Shown one piece after another: positions 16,456-24,116 of a stretch of DNA of 49,479 nt. This DNA is from Streptomyces ureilyticus (GTDB lineage Bacteria; Actinomycetota; Actinomycetes; Streptomycetales; Streptomycetaceae): contig NZ_JAAKZX010000055.1 in the NCBI RefSeq assembly GCF_011045025.1, positions 1 to 49,479 of the forward strand. Direction: 5' to 3'. Every line of letters starts with the position of its first letter. Position 1 is the first letter of the stretch. Below the pieces are notes generated by a model that was not told where the DNA came from, ran no database searches, and saw nothing but the letters and a program-made list of their open reading frames with translations. The position numbers were made by a program, and so were the translations under genes.

Positions 16456-17884
16456 GCCCGTTCCCGCACGCCGGTGGATCACGGCCCGGGTCCGCATCCT
16501 GCTCTGGCTGCTGCTCGTGACGGCGGTCGCCTTCGCGGCGGCGGCCATGACCACCCGCTCGATCCTGCTGCGCGACGTCGACAACCGGGTCAGCCGGCTG
16601 CTCGCGCAGGAGACCGGTGAGTTCGCCAACCTCGAGACCCGAGGCAAGGACCCGGAGACCGGCCTTCCCTTCACCGATCCCGAGCGGCTGTTGGTGGTCT
16701 TCCTGGAACGGCAGTACGCCGATCCCGACGAGGAGCTGATCGGCCTGATCGGACGGCCGGACGGGGACCCCGTACGGCGCGTCCAGCCACGCGAGATCGA
16801 CGTCCCCCGGCCGCTGCACGCCGACCGGGAAGCCCGCCGCCGCATCTTCGACTCCCCGGACTCCACCGGTACGCTGCACCGCGCCTCCGGTGAGATCCGC
16901 TGGGCCAAGGTCGCCATCGCCCGTTCCGGAGGCGAGCCCGAGGCCGCCTTCGTCGTGGCCTTCCACCCCGGGCGCGAGCAGGCCCGCGCGAACGAGGTGT
17001 TCCGGATCCTGCTGGCCATCTCCGGGGTCGCGCTGGTGATGACGACGGGCATCGGCTGGGTGGTGGCCGGGCGGATCCTCAATCCCGTACGCCTGGTCCG
17101 TACCGCCGCCGCACAGCTCACCGAGCAGGACCTCACCCAACGCATCCCGGTCCGGGGCCGGGACGACGTGGCCGCGCTCGCCGAGACGTTCAACGCGATG
17201 CTGGACCGCCTTGAGCGGGCCTTCGCCGCCCAGCGGGAGTTCGTCGACGACGCGGGCCACGAGCTGCGTACCCCGATCACGATCGTGCGCGGTCACCTGG
17301 AGCTGATGGGCGACGATCCGGCCGAGCGGGAGGAGACCGTACGCCTGGTCACCGACGAGCTGGACCGGATGAGCCGCATCGTCGAGGACCTGCTGCTGCT
17401 CGCCAAGGCCGAGCGCCCCGACTTCGTGACCCCCGAACCAGTACAGCTCGGCGAGCTCACCGCCGACGTCTTCGTCAAGGCCCGCACACTCGGTGAGCGC
17501 CGCTGGGAACTGGCCGAAGTCGCCGACGGGGAGGTACACCTCGATCCACAGCGCATCACCCAGGCGATGGTGCAGCTCGCGCAGAACGCCGTACAGCACA
17601 CGGCTCCCGGCCAGTCCGTCCGCATCGGCTCGCGCCTCGACGGCTCCCGTATCGAGCTGTACGTCGCCGACTCGGGGCCCGGCGTTCAGCCGCAGGACGC
17701 CGAGCTGATCTTCGAACGGTTCCGCCGCGGCACCGCCCGGCGCGGCGCCCGCGGCTCCGGAGCCGGCCTCGGCCTGTCGATCGTCCGGGCCATCGCGGAG
17801 GGGCATCGCGGGCAGGTGGAGCTCCGGGACACCGAGGGCGGCGGGGCCACCTTCGTACTCGTACTGGAAGAGGAACGCATATGA
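16394..17884 (+). CDS. Sensor histidine kinase
   Basis: 496 residues from the ATG at 16394, which lies inside the secreted-protein gene. No in-frame ATG/GTG closer to the first membrane segment was seen. TM1 is about residues 34-56 (ILLWLLLVTAVAFAAAAM), an extracellular sensor region follows (~60-203), TM2 is ~204-226, and a HAMP segment runs to ~275. The HisKA H-box is FVDDAGHELRTP with phospho-acceptor His289. The ATPase has QLAQNAVQHT (N box), ADSGPGV (G1) and GSGAGLGLSIV (G2). It passes phosphate to the OmpR-type regulator encoded 13 bases downstream. The signal sensed is unknown. Confidence 0.9.
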   Translation: MTTGPATTGLATTTVPATTAEPVPARRWITARVRILLWLLLVTAVAFAAAAMTTRSILLRDVDNRVSRLLAQETGEFANLETRGKDPETGLPFTDPERLLVVFLERQYADPDEELIGLIGRPDGDPVRRVQPREIDVPRPLHADREARRRIFDSPDSTGTLHRASGEIRWAKVAIARSGGEPEAAFVVAFHPGREQARANEVFRILLAISGVALVMTTGIGWVVAGRILNPVRLVRTAAAQLTEQDLTQRIPVRGRDDVAALAETFNAMLDRLERAFAAQREFVDDAGHELRTPITIVRGHLELMGDDPAEREETVRLVTDELDRMSRIVEDLLLLAKAERPDFVTPEPVQLGELTADVFVKARTLGERRWELAEVADGEVHLDPQRITQAMVQLAQNAVQHTAPGQSVRIGSRLDGSRIELYVADSGPGVQPQDAELIFERFRRGTARRGARGSGAGLGLSIVRAIAEGHRGQVELRDTEGGGATFVLVLEEERI

Positions 17885-17897
17885 CGGGTTGTCTCGG

Positions 17898-18560
17898 ATG
17901 AACCGGATCCTGATCGTCGAGGACGAGGAGCGCATCGCCTCCTTCGTCGAGAAAGGCCTGCGCGCGGGCGGCTTCACCACGACCGTCGTGGGGGATGGCG
18001 ACGCGGCCTACGAGTACGCGCTGACCGGCGGCTTCGACCTGGTGATCCTCGATATCGGGCTGCCGGGCCGGGACGGCTTCACGGTGCTGCGGGAACTGCG
18101 TGAGGCCAGGGTGACGGTCCCGGTGATCGTGCTGACCGCACGGGATTCCGTGCGCGACACGGTGGCCGGCCTGGAGGGCGGCGCCGACGACTGGATGACC
18201 AAGCCGTTCCGCTTCGAGGAACTCCTCGCCCGGGTACGGCTGCGGCTGCGTACGGCGGTCCGGGCGCCCGAGGTGACCATGCTGCGCGGCGGGGACCTCA
18301 CGCTGGACCTGCGCACCCGGCGGGCACGGGCGGGAGAACGGACGGTCGATCTGACGGCACGGGAGTTCGTGCTGCTCGAGCTGTTCCTGCGGCACCCCGG
18401 GCAGGTGCTGTCGCGCGAGCAGATCCTGTCCCATGTGTGGGGCTACGACTTCGATCCCGGGTCCAACATCGTGGACGTCTACGTCCGTGCGCTGCGCAAG
18501 AAGCTGGGGGCGCAGAGCGTGGAGACGGTGCGCGGGATGGGGTACCGGCTGCCCGGATGA
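17898..18560 (+). CDS. OmpR/PhoB-family response regulator
   Basis: 220 residues from ATG 17898 (MNRILIVEDEERIA); an in-frame TTG at 17889 would add three residues. The receiver domain has the acidic pair Glu8/Asp9, phospho-acceptor Asp52 (VILDIGLPG), Thr80 and Lys102 (MTKPF). The winged-helix C-terminus shows VDLTAREFVLLELFLRHPGQVLSREQI and SNIVDVYVRALRKKLG, the trans_reg_C signature. It is the cognate partner of the upstream kinase. Phased 11-bp repeats at 16031 and 18577 are the likely targets, giving control of its own operon and of the transporter/glycerate kinase genes. Confidence 0.92.
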   Translation: MNRILIVEDEERIASFVEKGLRAGGFTTTVVGDGDAAYEYALTGGFDLVILDIGLPGRDGFTVLRELREARVTVPVIVLTARDSVRDTVAGLEGGADDWMTKPFRFEELLARVRLRLRTAVRAPEVTMLRGGDLTLDLRTRRARAGERTVDLTAREFVLLELFLRHPGQVLSREQILSHVWGYDFDPGSNIVDVYVRALRKKLGAQSVETVRGMGYRLPG

Positions 18561-18576
18561 CGCCGGTCCTGGCCGC

Positions 18577-18614
18577 ATGAAGTTCCCTTCATCCAAGGCT
18601 CATTGAGGGCTCAC
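18577..18614 (+). promoter_or_regulatory. 11-bp phased repeat, probable OmpR-type operator (site 2)
   Basis: ATGAA at 18577, TTCAT at 18588, CTCAT at 18599 and CTCAC at 18610 are spaced exactly 11 bases apart, just ahead of the SLC13-type transporter start at 18638. The site resembles that at 16031-16057. This supports direct control of the transporter and glycerate kinase by the regulator encoded immediately upstream. Confidence 0.65.
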
Positions 18615-18637
18615 CACGCACATGAACCCTGGATGTC

Positions 18638-20065
18638 GTGAGCCTGACTCCCCCACAAATACGCCAAGCCGCCGCCCTCTGCGTGGCCCTCAGCATCTGC
18701 GCCCTGCTGGTCGTGCCCGGTAACTTCCCCGGGCTCAGCGGTGACGCCAGACTGACGCTCGCCGTCTTCGCGCTGGCGACCTGCGCCTGGGTCGGTACGC
18801 CCATCGACGACACGTACATCGCCCTGGGTGCCGGACTCGCCCTCACTGTGACCGGCGTGATCAGCAGCAACACGCTCTTCGGCACCCTCGGCGACTCCAC
18901 CGTGTGGCTGCTGATCTGCGCCTTCGTGCTCGCGGCGGCGGTGGCCCGGACCGGGCTCGCCGGGCGGGCAGCCGCGTTCCTGGTCAGCGGCGCGCGCAGC
19001 GTCCGGCAGCTGGCCCATCTGACCACGGCGGCGCTGGTCGTGACGGCCTTCGCGGTGCCCGCGACCTCCGGCCGGGCGGCGCTCGCGCTGCCGGTGTTCC
19101 TGGCGCTCGCCAAGGTACTGGCCGACCGGAAGCGACTGGTCGTGATGCTGGCGCTGCTCTTTCCGACCGTGATCCTCCTGTCGGCGGTGGCGACCCTGAT
19201 CGGTGCGGGAGCGCATCTGATCACGGTGTCGGTGCTGTGGGAGGCGACCGGCAACCGCGTCGGCTTCACACAATGGCTGCTGATCGGCCTGCCGTTGGCG
19301 GTGGCCTCCTCCCATCTGGCCGCCGAGGTCGTGCTGTTGACGACCACGAAACGCGCGGACCGCCGAGGTCCCGTACGGATCACGGCCGATGACATCCAGC
19401 GGCACAGCGAGAACCCGGTCACCGGCCCGTGGTCGTCCGCCGAGTCCCGCTGTCTGATGCTGCTCGCCACCGTGGTGGCCCTGTGGTGCAGCGGACCGCT
19501 CCACCAAGTGCCCCCCGCGATCGTCGCCCTGATCGGCGCGATCGTCGCCTCCTCCCCCGCGCTCGGCACCGTCCACCTCAAGGACGCCCTCAAGACCGTC
19601 CCCTGGTCGCTGCTCCTCTTCATGGCCGCGACGATGGCGATGGGCGTCGCGCTCGCGAATTCGGGGGCGGCGAAGTGGCTGGTCGCCGGCCTGCCGGTCG
19701 ACGTGGAGCCGTGGCTCTTCCTCGCGCTCGTCATCGCGGTCAGCACGGCGGCCCACCTCGTGCTCCAGTCCCGCTCGGCCCGCTCGTCCGTCCTCGTCCC
19801 GCTGGTCATCGCGGCGGCCGTGGGCGCCGGGGTCAACCCGGTGGCCGCCGCGCTGGCGTCCACCGCGGCGGCCGGCTTCTGCCACACGCTCCCGGCCTCC
19901 GCGAAACCGGTCACGCTCTTCGCCGAGATCCCCGGCACGCCGACCTACACCTCGCACGACCTGCTGCGCCTGTCCGCCGTACTGGCCCCGCTGACCGCCG
20001 CACTCGTCCTGCTCTTCGCGCTCGCGGTGTGGCCGCTGCTGGGCGTGCCGGTCCTCAAGCCCTGA
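18638..20065 (+). CDS. SLC13/DASS-type anion permease
   Basis: 475 residues from a GTG. About 11-12 hydrophobic segments are visible, including FALATCAWVGTPIDDTYIALGAGLALTVTGVI and STVWLLICAFVLAAAVARTG, and a hairpin-like region around TLIGAGAHLITVSVLW. The layout is that of citrate/dicarboxylate or ArsB-like ion transporter superfamily members. The clustered position behind a two-component system and ahead of glycerate kinase suggests uptake of a small carboxylate such as glycerate or a dicarboxylate (inference). It acts in the cytoplasmic membrane. Confidence 0.75.
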   Translation: MSLTPPQIRQAAALCVALSICALLVVPGNFPGLSGDARLTLAVFALATCAWVGTPIDDTYIALGAGLALTVTGVISSNTLFGTLGDSTVWLLICAFVLAAAVARTGLAGRAAAFLVSGARSVRQLAHLTTAALVVTAFAVPATSGRAALALPVFLALAKVLADRKRLVVMLALLFPTVILLSAVATLIGAGAHLITVSVLWEATGNRVGFTQWLLIGLPLAVASSHLAAEVVLLTTTKRADRRGPVRITADDIQRHSENPVTGPWSSAESRCLMLLATVVALWCSGPLHQVPPAIVALIGAIVASSPALGTVHLKDALKTVPWSLLLFMAATMAMGVALANSGAAKWLVAGLPVDVEPWLFLALVIAVSTAAHLVLQSRSARSSVLVPLVIAAAVGAGVNPVAAALASTAAAGFCHTLPASAKPVTLFAEIPGTPTYTSHDLLRLSAVLAPLTAALVLLFALAVWPLLGVPVLKP

Positions 20066-20142
20066 CGCCCGAAGCCCCGACGTCCCGAAGCCCTCCCCCC
20101 TCAATCCACCTCAACCCTCTGAAGTCCTCAAGGAGTTCCACC

Positions 20143-21357
20143 ATGCTGACCCGTTTCGCCGTGGCCCCCAGCGGCTTCAAGGAGTCCCTGTCCGCCCAGG
20201 CCGCCGCCGACGCCATCGCGACCGGCGTACGCCGTGTCGTCCCCGACGCCGAGATCGACCTCATCCCCCTGGTCGACGGCGGCGAGGGCACGGCCGCCGC
20301 ACTGGCCGCCTCGACCGGGGGCAGGCTGGTCGCCCTGCCCGCCACGGGTCCGGTGGGGGAACCCGTCGGCACCCACTTCGCGCTCCTCGGTTCGCGGGAC
20401 ACGGCGGTGGTGGAGATGGCGGCGGTCGCAGGCCTCTCCCTCGTACCGCAGAGCCTGCGCGACCCGGGCGCAACGACGACATATGGCGTCGGCGAACTCA
20501 TCTCCGCCGCCCTCGACACGGGCGTACGACGGATCCTGGTGGGCTGCGGCGACTCGGGTACGTCGGACGGGGGCGCCGGTGCGCTCCAGGCGCTCGGCGC
20601 CCGGCTGCTCGACGCGGACGGCTTCGAACTCCCGCACGGCGGGCGGGAGTTGATCCGCCTGCACCGAATCGACCCGACCGGCCTCGACGCCCGTCTGACG
20701 GAGACGGAACTGCTGGTCGCCTGCAACCCGTACAACGTGCTGTGCGGCGAGCGCGGTGTGGCGCGGGTCTTCGGCCCGCAGAAGGGCGCGACGCCCGCGC
20801 AGGTCGAGGAGCTGTCGGCGGGCCTGGAGAACTGGGCGTACGTCCTCAAGCGGGACCTCTCGGTCACCTCCGACCTGTGCGGCGGCCCCGGAACCGGCGC
20901 CTCCGGAGGCCTGGGCGCGGGCCTTGCCGCCCTGGGCGCCCGCCTCCTCCCCCGCTTCGACGTCCTCCTCGACCACCTCGACCTGGACGCCCGCCTCGCC
21001 CGCGCCGACCTGGTCCTCACCGCCGAGGGCGCCCTGGACCTGCAGACGCCGCGCGGCAAGATCCCGGCGGAGGTGGCCCGCCGCGCCAAGCTGCGCGGGC
21101 GCCCGGTCCTCGCCCTCGCGGGCACGCTCGGCGAGGGCGCGCACACGGTGCCGGGCGTGGACGCCTTCACCGGCATCCTGCCTGCCCCGATGGCCCTCGC
21201 CGAGGCCCTGGTCCGCGGCAGCGAACTCCTCACGGACGCGACCGAGCGGGCCCTGCGGATGATCCTGCTGGGCGCCCGGCTACCGGTTCACGCGGAGGTT
21301 GCGGCAGAGGTGCCGGTGGAGGTGTCCGGGACGCAACGGCCGTCCTCCGTACGGTAG
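20143..21357 (+). CDS. glxK: Glycerate kinase (GlxK family)
   Basis: 404 residues from ATG 20143, with AAGGAG 8 bases upstream. The product opens RFAVAPSGFKESLSAQ, the GlxK/GarK signature, and contains IPLVDGGEGTAAAL, GCGDSGTSDGGAGALQALG, VFGPQKGATP, GASGGLGAGLAALGA and TAEGALDLQT in family order. It phosphorylates D-glycerate, giving 2-phosphoglycerate in this class, and so links glyoxylate/glycerate use to glycolysis. The gene lies 77 bases after the transporter and probably shares its promoter. Its last 70 bases overlap the convergent aminotransferase gene, and the C-terminal ~30 residues (PVHAEVAAEVPVEV...) extend beyond the core of the family. Confidence 0.9.
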   Translation: MLTRFAVAPSGFKESLSAQAAADAIATGVRRVVPDAEIDLIPLVDGGEGTAAALAASTGGRLVALPATGPVGEPVGTHFALLGSRDTAVVEMAAVAGLSLVPQSLRDPGATTTYGVGELISAALDTGVRRILVGCGDSGTSDGGAGALQALGARLLDADGFELPHGGRELIRLHRIDPTGLDARLTETELLVACNPYNVLCGERGVARVFGPQKGATPAQVEELSAGLENWAYVLKRDLSVTSDLCGGPGTGASGGLGAGLAALGARLLPRFDVLLDHLDLDARLARADLVLTAEGALDLQTPRGKIPAEVARRAKLRGRPVLALAGTLGEGAHTVPGVDAFTGILPAPMALAEALVRGSELLTDATERALRMILLGARLPVHAEVAAEVPVEVSGTQRPSSVR

Positions 21358-22679
21358 TTCCACCGTGCGCCGTCCCTCACCAGCTCCTTGACCGCGCCCA
21401 CGAACCGCTCCACATGCTCGTCCGGCGTCCCCGCCCCGAAGCTCACCCGGATCGCGTTGAGCGACTTCTCGCCGGGCGCGGCCTCGGGGGCGCCGCACTC
21501 GCCCTGCGTCTGCGGGTCACTGCCGAGGAGGGTACGAAGGAGGGGATGGGCGCAGAACAGCCCATCCCGCACCCCGATGCCGTACTCGGCGGAGAGCGCG
21601 GCGGCGAAGTGCGAGCTGTTCCACCCCTCGACGACGAAGGAGATGACGCCGACGCGCGGGGCGTCGTCCCCGAAGAGGGAGAGGATCCGGACCTCGGGCA
21701 CCTCGGCGAGACCTGCCCGTACGGTGTCGATCAGGTACTGCTCGCGGGCGACGAGCGTGTCGAAGCCGGCCTCGGTGAGGGCCTTGCAGGCGGAGGCGAT
21801 GGAGTAGGCGCCGATGACGTTCGGCGACCCGGCCTCATGGCGGGCGGCACTGTCATGCCACTCCACATCGACGCCGCCGTCCGTACGCCGGGAGACCTTC
21901 CTGCTCGCACCCCCGCCCGCGAGGTACGGCTCGGCCGTACGCAGCCAGTCGGAGCGCCCGGCCAGCACACCCGCCCCGAAGGGCGCGTACAGCTTGTGCC
22001 CCGAGAACGCGACCCAGTCGACGTCCAACTCCCGTACGGAGACGGGGTGATGAGGCGCCAGCTGTGCGGCGTCGAGCACGATCCGCGCACCGTGTGTGTG
22101 CGCGGCGGCGGCCAGTTCGCGTACGGGCCACAGCTCGCCGGTGACGTTCGAGGCGCCGGTGACGCAGACGAGAGCCGGCCCTTCGGGGTCGCGTTCGGCG
22201 AGAGCGCGCTCGAGGGTGGCGACGGCCTGGGCGGGCGTACGCGGCGCGTCGAGGTACGTGACGCGGGCCTCCCGCCAGGGCAGCAACGAGGCGTGGTGCT
22301 CGGTCTCGAAGACGTAGACCTGGCAGTCGGCGGGGAGGGCGGCGGCGAGCAGGTTCAGCGAGTCGGTGGTGGACCGGGTGAAGACGACCTGGTCCTCGTC
22401 GCGGCAGTCGAGGAACTTCGCGACGGTCTTCCGGGCGTTCTCGAACAGGTCGGTGGACAGCTGGGACAGGTACCCGGCCCCGCGGTGCACGCTCCCGTAG
22501 TACGGCGCGTACGCGGCCACGTCGTCCCATACGCGCTGCAGGGCCGGGGCGCTGGCGGCGTAGTCGAGTGCGGCGTACGTGACCTCGCCGCCGGTGACGA
22601 GCGGGACGGTGACGTCCCGTCCCAGGACAGCCAACGGCTCGGCAACGGACTGCTCGGCGACAGCGGTGTTGGCAGACAT
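21288..22679 (-). CDS. SufS-like class V aminotransferase / cysteine desulfurase
   Basis: 463 residues. It is a PLP enzyme: TRSTTDSLNLLA, ETEHHASLLPW, VTGASNVTGELWPV, VLDAAQLAPHH (Asp that holds PLP) and AFSGHKLYAP with Schiff-base Lys229. The segment GVRDGLFCAHPLL places Cys376 where SufS-type desulfurases carry their persulfide Cys (VRTGHHCA), so sulfur transfer from cysteine is plausible. The upstream leader is a SAM-IV-type riboswitch, which ties the gene to sulfur or methionine status. The Shine-Dalgarno is GAGGGAG just before the ATG. The C-terminal part (DGRCVPDTST...) is variable and overlaps glycerate kinase. The exact substrate is not established. Confidence 0.83.
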   Translation of the reverse strand: MSANTAVAEQSVAEPLAVLGRDVTVPLVTGGEVTYAALDYAASAPALQRVWDDVAAYAPYYGSVHRGAGYLSQLSTDLFENARKTVAKFLDCRDEDQVVFTRSTTDSLNLLAAALPADCQVYVFETEHHASLLPWREARVTYLDAPRTPAQAVATLERALAERDPEGPALVCVTGASNVTGELWPVRELAAAAHTHGARIVLDAAQLAPHHPVSVRELDVDWVAFSGHKLYAPFGAGVLAGRSDWLRTAEPYLAGGGASRKVSRRTDGGVDVEWHDSAARHEAGSPNVIGAYSIASACKALTEAGFDTLVAREQYLIDTVRAGLAEVPEVRILSLFGDDAPRVGVISFVVEGWNSSHFAAALSAEYGIGVRDGLFCAHPLLRTLLGSDPQTQGECGAPEAAPGEKSLNAIRVSFGAGTPDEHVERFVGAVKELVRDGARWNYRTEDGRCVPDTSTGTSAATSA

Positions 22680-22722
22680 GACACTCCCTCAAGACCAGGA
22701 CCCCTGGTCTGTGCGAGGGGTC

Positions 22723-22836
22723 CGCGCTTGTCGCAGGCCTTGCTGCCTACGACCTGGTCTTCACCCGGGGCACCCCGCCACGGACGGAGGGTTGCCGGAC
22801 AGCCGGCCGGGGCCTTGTGGCTGTCACTCATGACCT
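22723..22836 (-). promoter_or_regulatory. SAM-IV-type riboswitch
   Basis: On the minus strand the leader reads GGTCATGAGTGACAGCC, then GGCCCCGGCCGGCTGTCCGG, CAACCCTCC, GGCGGGGTGCCCCGGGTGA and AGACCAGGTCG, ending in a GTAGGC...GCCTGC hairpin. GGTCA at the 5' end pairs with the GACC after GGGTGA (P1). The CAACCCTCC / GGGGTGCCCCGGGTGA core is the conserved SAM-binding part of SAM-IV aptamers, which are confined to actinomycetes. A GACCAG/CTGGTC hairpin at 22693-22709, next to the Shine-Dalgarno, is the probable expression platform. SAM should lower expression of the downstream desulfurase-like gene. Confidence 0.85.
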
Positions 22837-22930
22837 GCCGCCGAACATACGCAGTCTGATCGTCCGCCCGCAACTCCGGTCCGGATCCCGGACCGACGGG
22901 GCTTGTGGGAGCCGAAAAACGGACCCGGTG

Positions 22931-23995
22931 TCAGCCGTTACTGACCGCTACCCAGCGGTCAAGCGTCCGCTTCGCCGCCCCGGAGTCAATCGCCTCCGCC
23001 GCCTTGGCCATCCCCTCACGAAGCTGGTCCGCCAGCGGGCCGTCACCCGGCGCCAGCGCCACCAACGCCGCCGCCGAGTTCAGCAGCACAGCGTCCCGTA
23101 CAGGACCCGTCTCCCCACCCAACAGCCGCAGCGCCACGTCCGCGTTGTACGAAGCGTCAGCGCCTCGCAGGGCCTCCACCGGTACCAACTCGATCCCCAC
23201 ATCCAGCGGATCGAAGGTCTCCTCGTGGACCTTGCCGTCCCGTACCACCCACACCCGGGACGTGGACGTCGTCGTCAGCTCGTCCAGGCCGTCGTCGCCG
23301 CGGAACACCAGCGACGAATTGCCGCGCTCGGCGAACACGCCCGCCATGATGGGCGCCATCCGCGCGTCGGCGACCCCAACGGCCTGCGCCTGCACCCGGG
23401 CAGGATTCGTCAACGGCCCAAGGAAGTTGAAGATCGTCCGGATCCCCAGCTGCCCCCGCGCAGCGCCCACGTGCCGCATCGCCGGATGGAACTTGGCCGC
23501 GAAACAGAACGTGATCCCGGCTTCCTCGGCCACTTCCGCGACCCGCTTAGGCGTCAGCTCCAGATTGACGCCCAGCTTCTCCAGTACGTCCGAGGCCCCG
23601 GAGGCCGACGACGCCGCCCGGTTGCCGTGCTTGACGACCTTCGCGCCGGTCCCGGCGATGACGATCGCGGACATCGTGGAGATGTTGACCGTACGGGCCC
23701 CGTCCCCACCCGTACCGACGATGTCGACGGTCTCCCCCGGCACCTGGATGACGTTCGCGTGCTCGTACATCGCCCGCACGCACCCGGTGATCTCGCCGAC
23801 AGTCTCCCCCTTGGCCCGCAGCGCCACCGCGAACCCGGCGATCTGCGCGTCGGTCGCCTCGCCGCGCATGATCAGGTCCATCGCCCAGGCGGTGTCGTCC
23901 GCGCTCAGGTCGCGCCCGTCAAGCAGGCCGTTCAGCAGCGCGGGCCAGGAGCGGCCCGCCGCGGTGTCGCCTCCAGCGGGGGTCACAGCGTTCAT
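22931..23995 (-). CDS. trpD: Anthranilate phosphoribosyltransferase
   Basis: 354 residues. The PRPP-binding signature VDIVGTGGDGARTVNIST is present, followed by VVKHGNRAASSASGASDVLEKLG, GRGQLGIRTIFNFLGPLTNP-type (here AARGQLGIRTIFNFLGPLTN) and FRGDDGLDELT with the metal-binding Asp/Glu. Full length for TrpD (~345 aa). It joins anthranilate and PRPP in the second step of tryptophan synthesis. It stands alone here, as often in actinobacteria where trp genes are scattered. It is in the same orientation as, and downstream of, the qcr operon, but separated from it by the strong hairpin at 24063-24095, so it should have its own promoter. Confidence 0.95.
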   Translation of the reverse strand: MNAVTPAGGDTAAGRSWPALLNGLLDGRDLSADDTAWAMDLIMRGEATDAQIAGFAVALRAKGETVGEITGCVRAMYEHANVIQVPGETVDIVGTGGDGARTVNISTMSAIVIAGTGAKVVKHGNRAASSASGASDVLEKLGVNLELTPKRVAEVAEEAGITFCFAAKFHPAMRHVGAARGQLGIRTIFNFLGPLTNPARVQAQAVGVADARMAPIMAGVFAERGNSSLVFRGDDGLDELTTTSTSRVWVVRDGKVHEETFDPLDVGIELVPVEALRGADASYNADVALRLLGGETGPVRDAVLLNSAAALVALAPGDGPLADQLREGMAKAAEAIDSGAAKRTLDRWVAVSNG

Positions 23996-24062
23996 CAGCC
24001 GCTCCTGGTCGTCGTACGTCCCGAAAGGTTGGCACCCACCCTATCCAGCCCCGGGGACGGCA

Positions 24063-24095
24063 AAGGGCCCCGTCCATGCAATGGACGGGGCCCTT
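24063..24095. terminator. Terminator hairpin downstream of qcrB
   Basis: AAGGGCCCCGTCCAT at 24063-24077 and ATGGACGGGGCCCTT at 24081-24095 form a perfect 15-bp stem around GCA, 21 bases after the qcrB stop. There is no long U tract, as usual in Streptomyces. It separates the respiratory operon from trpD. Confidence 0.9.
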
Positions 24096-24116
24096 ACCGT
24101 GGCGAACAATCGGAGA

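Noticed and set aside
19429..20142. Extension of glycerate kinase upstream into the transporter gene
   Set aside because: The AAGGAG site and the conserved N-terminus fix the start at 20143; the upstream frame is a shadow of the transporter.
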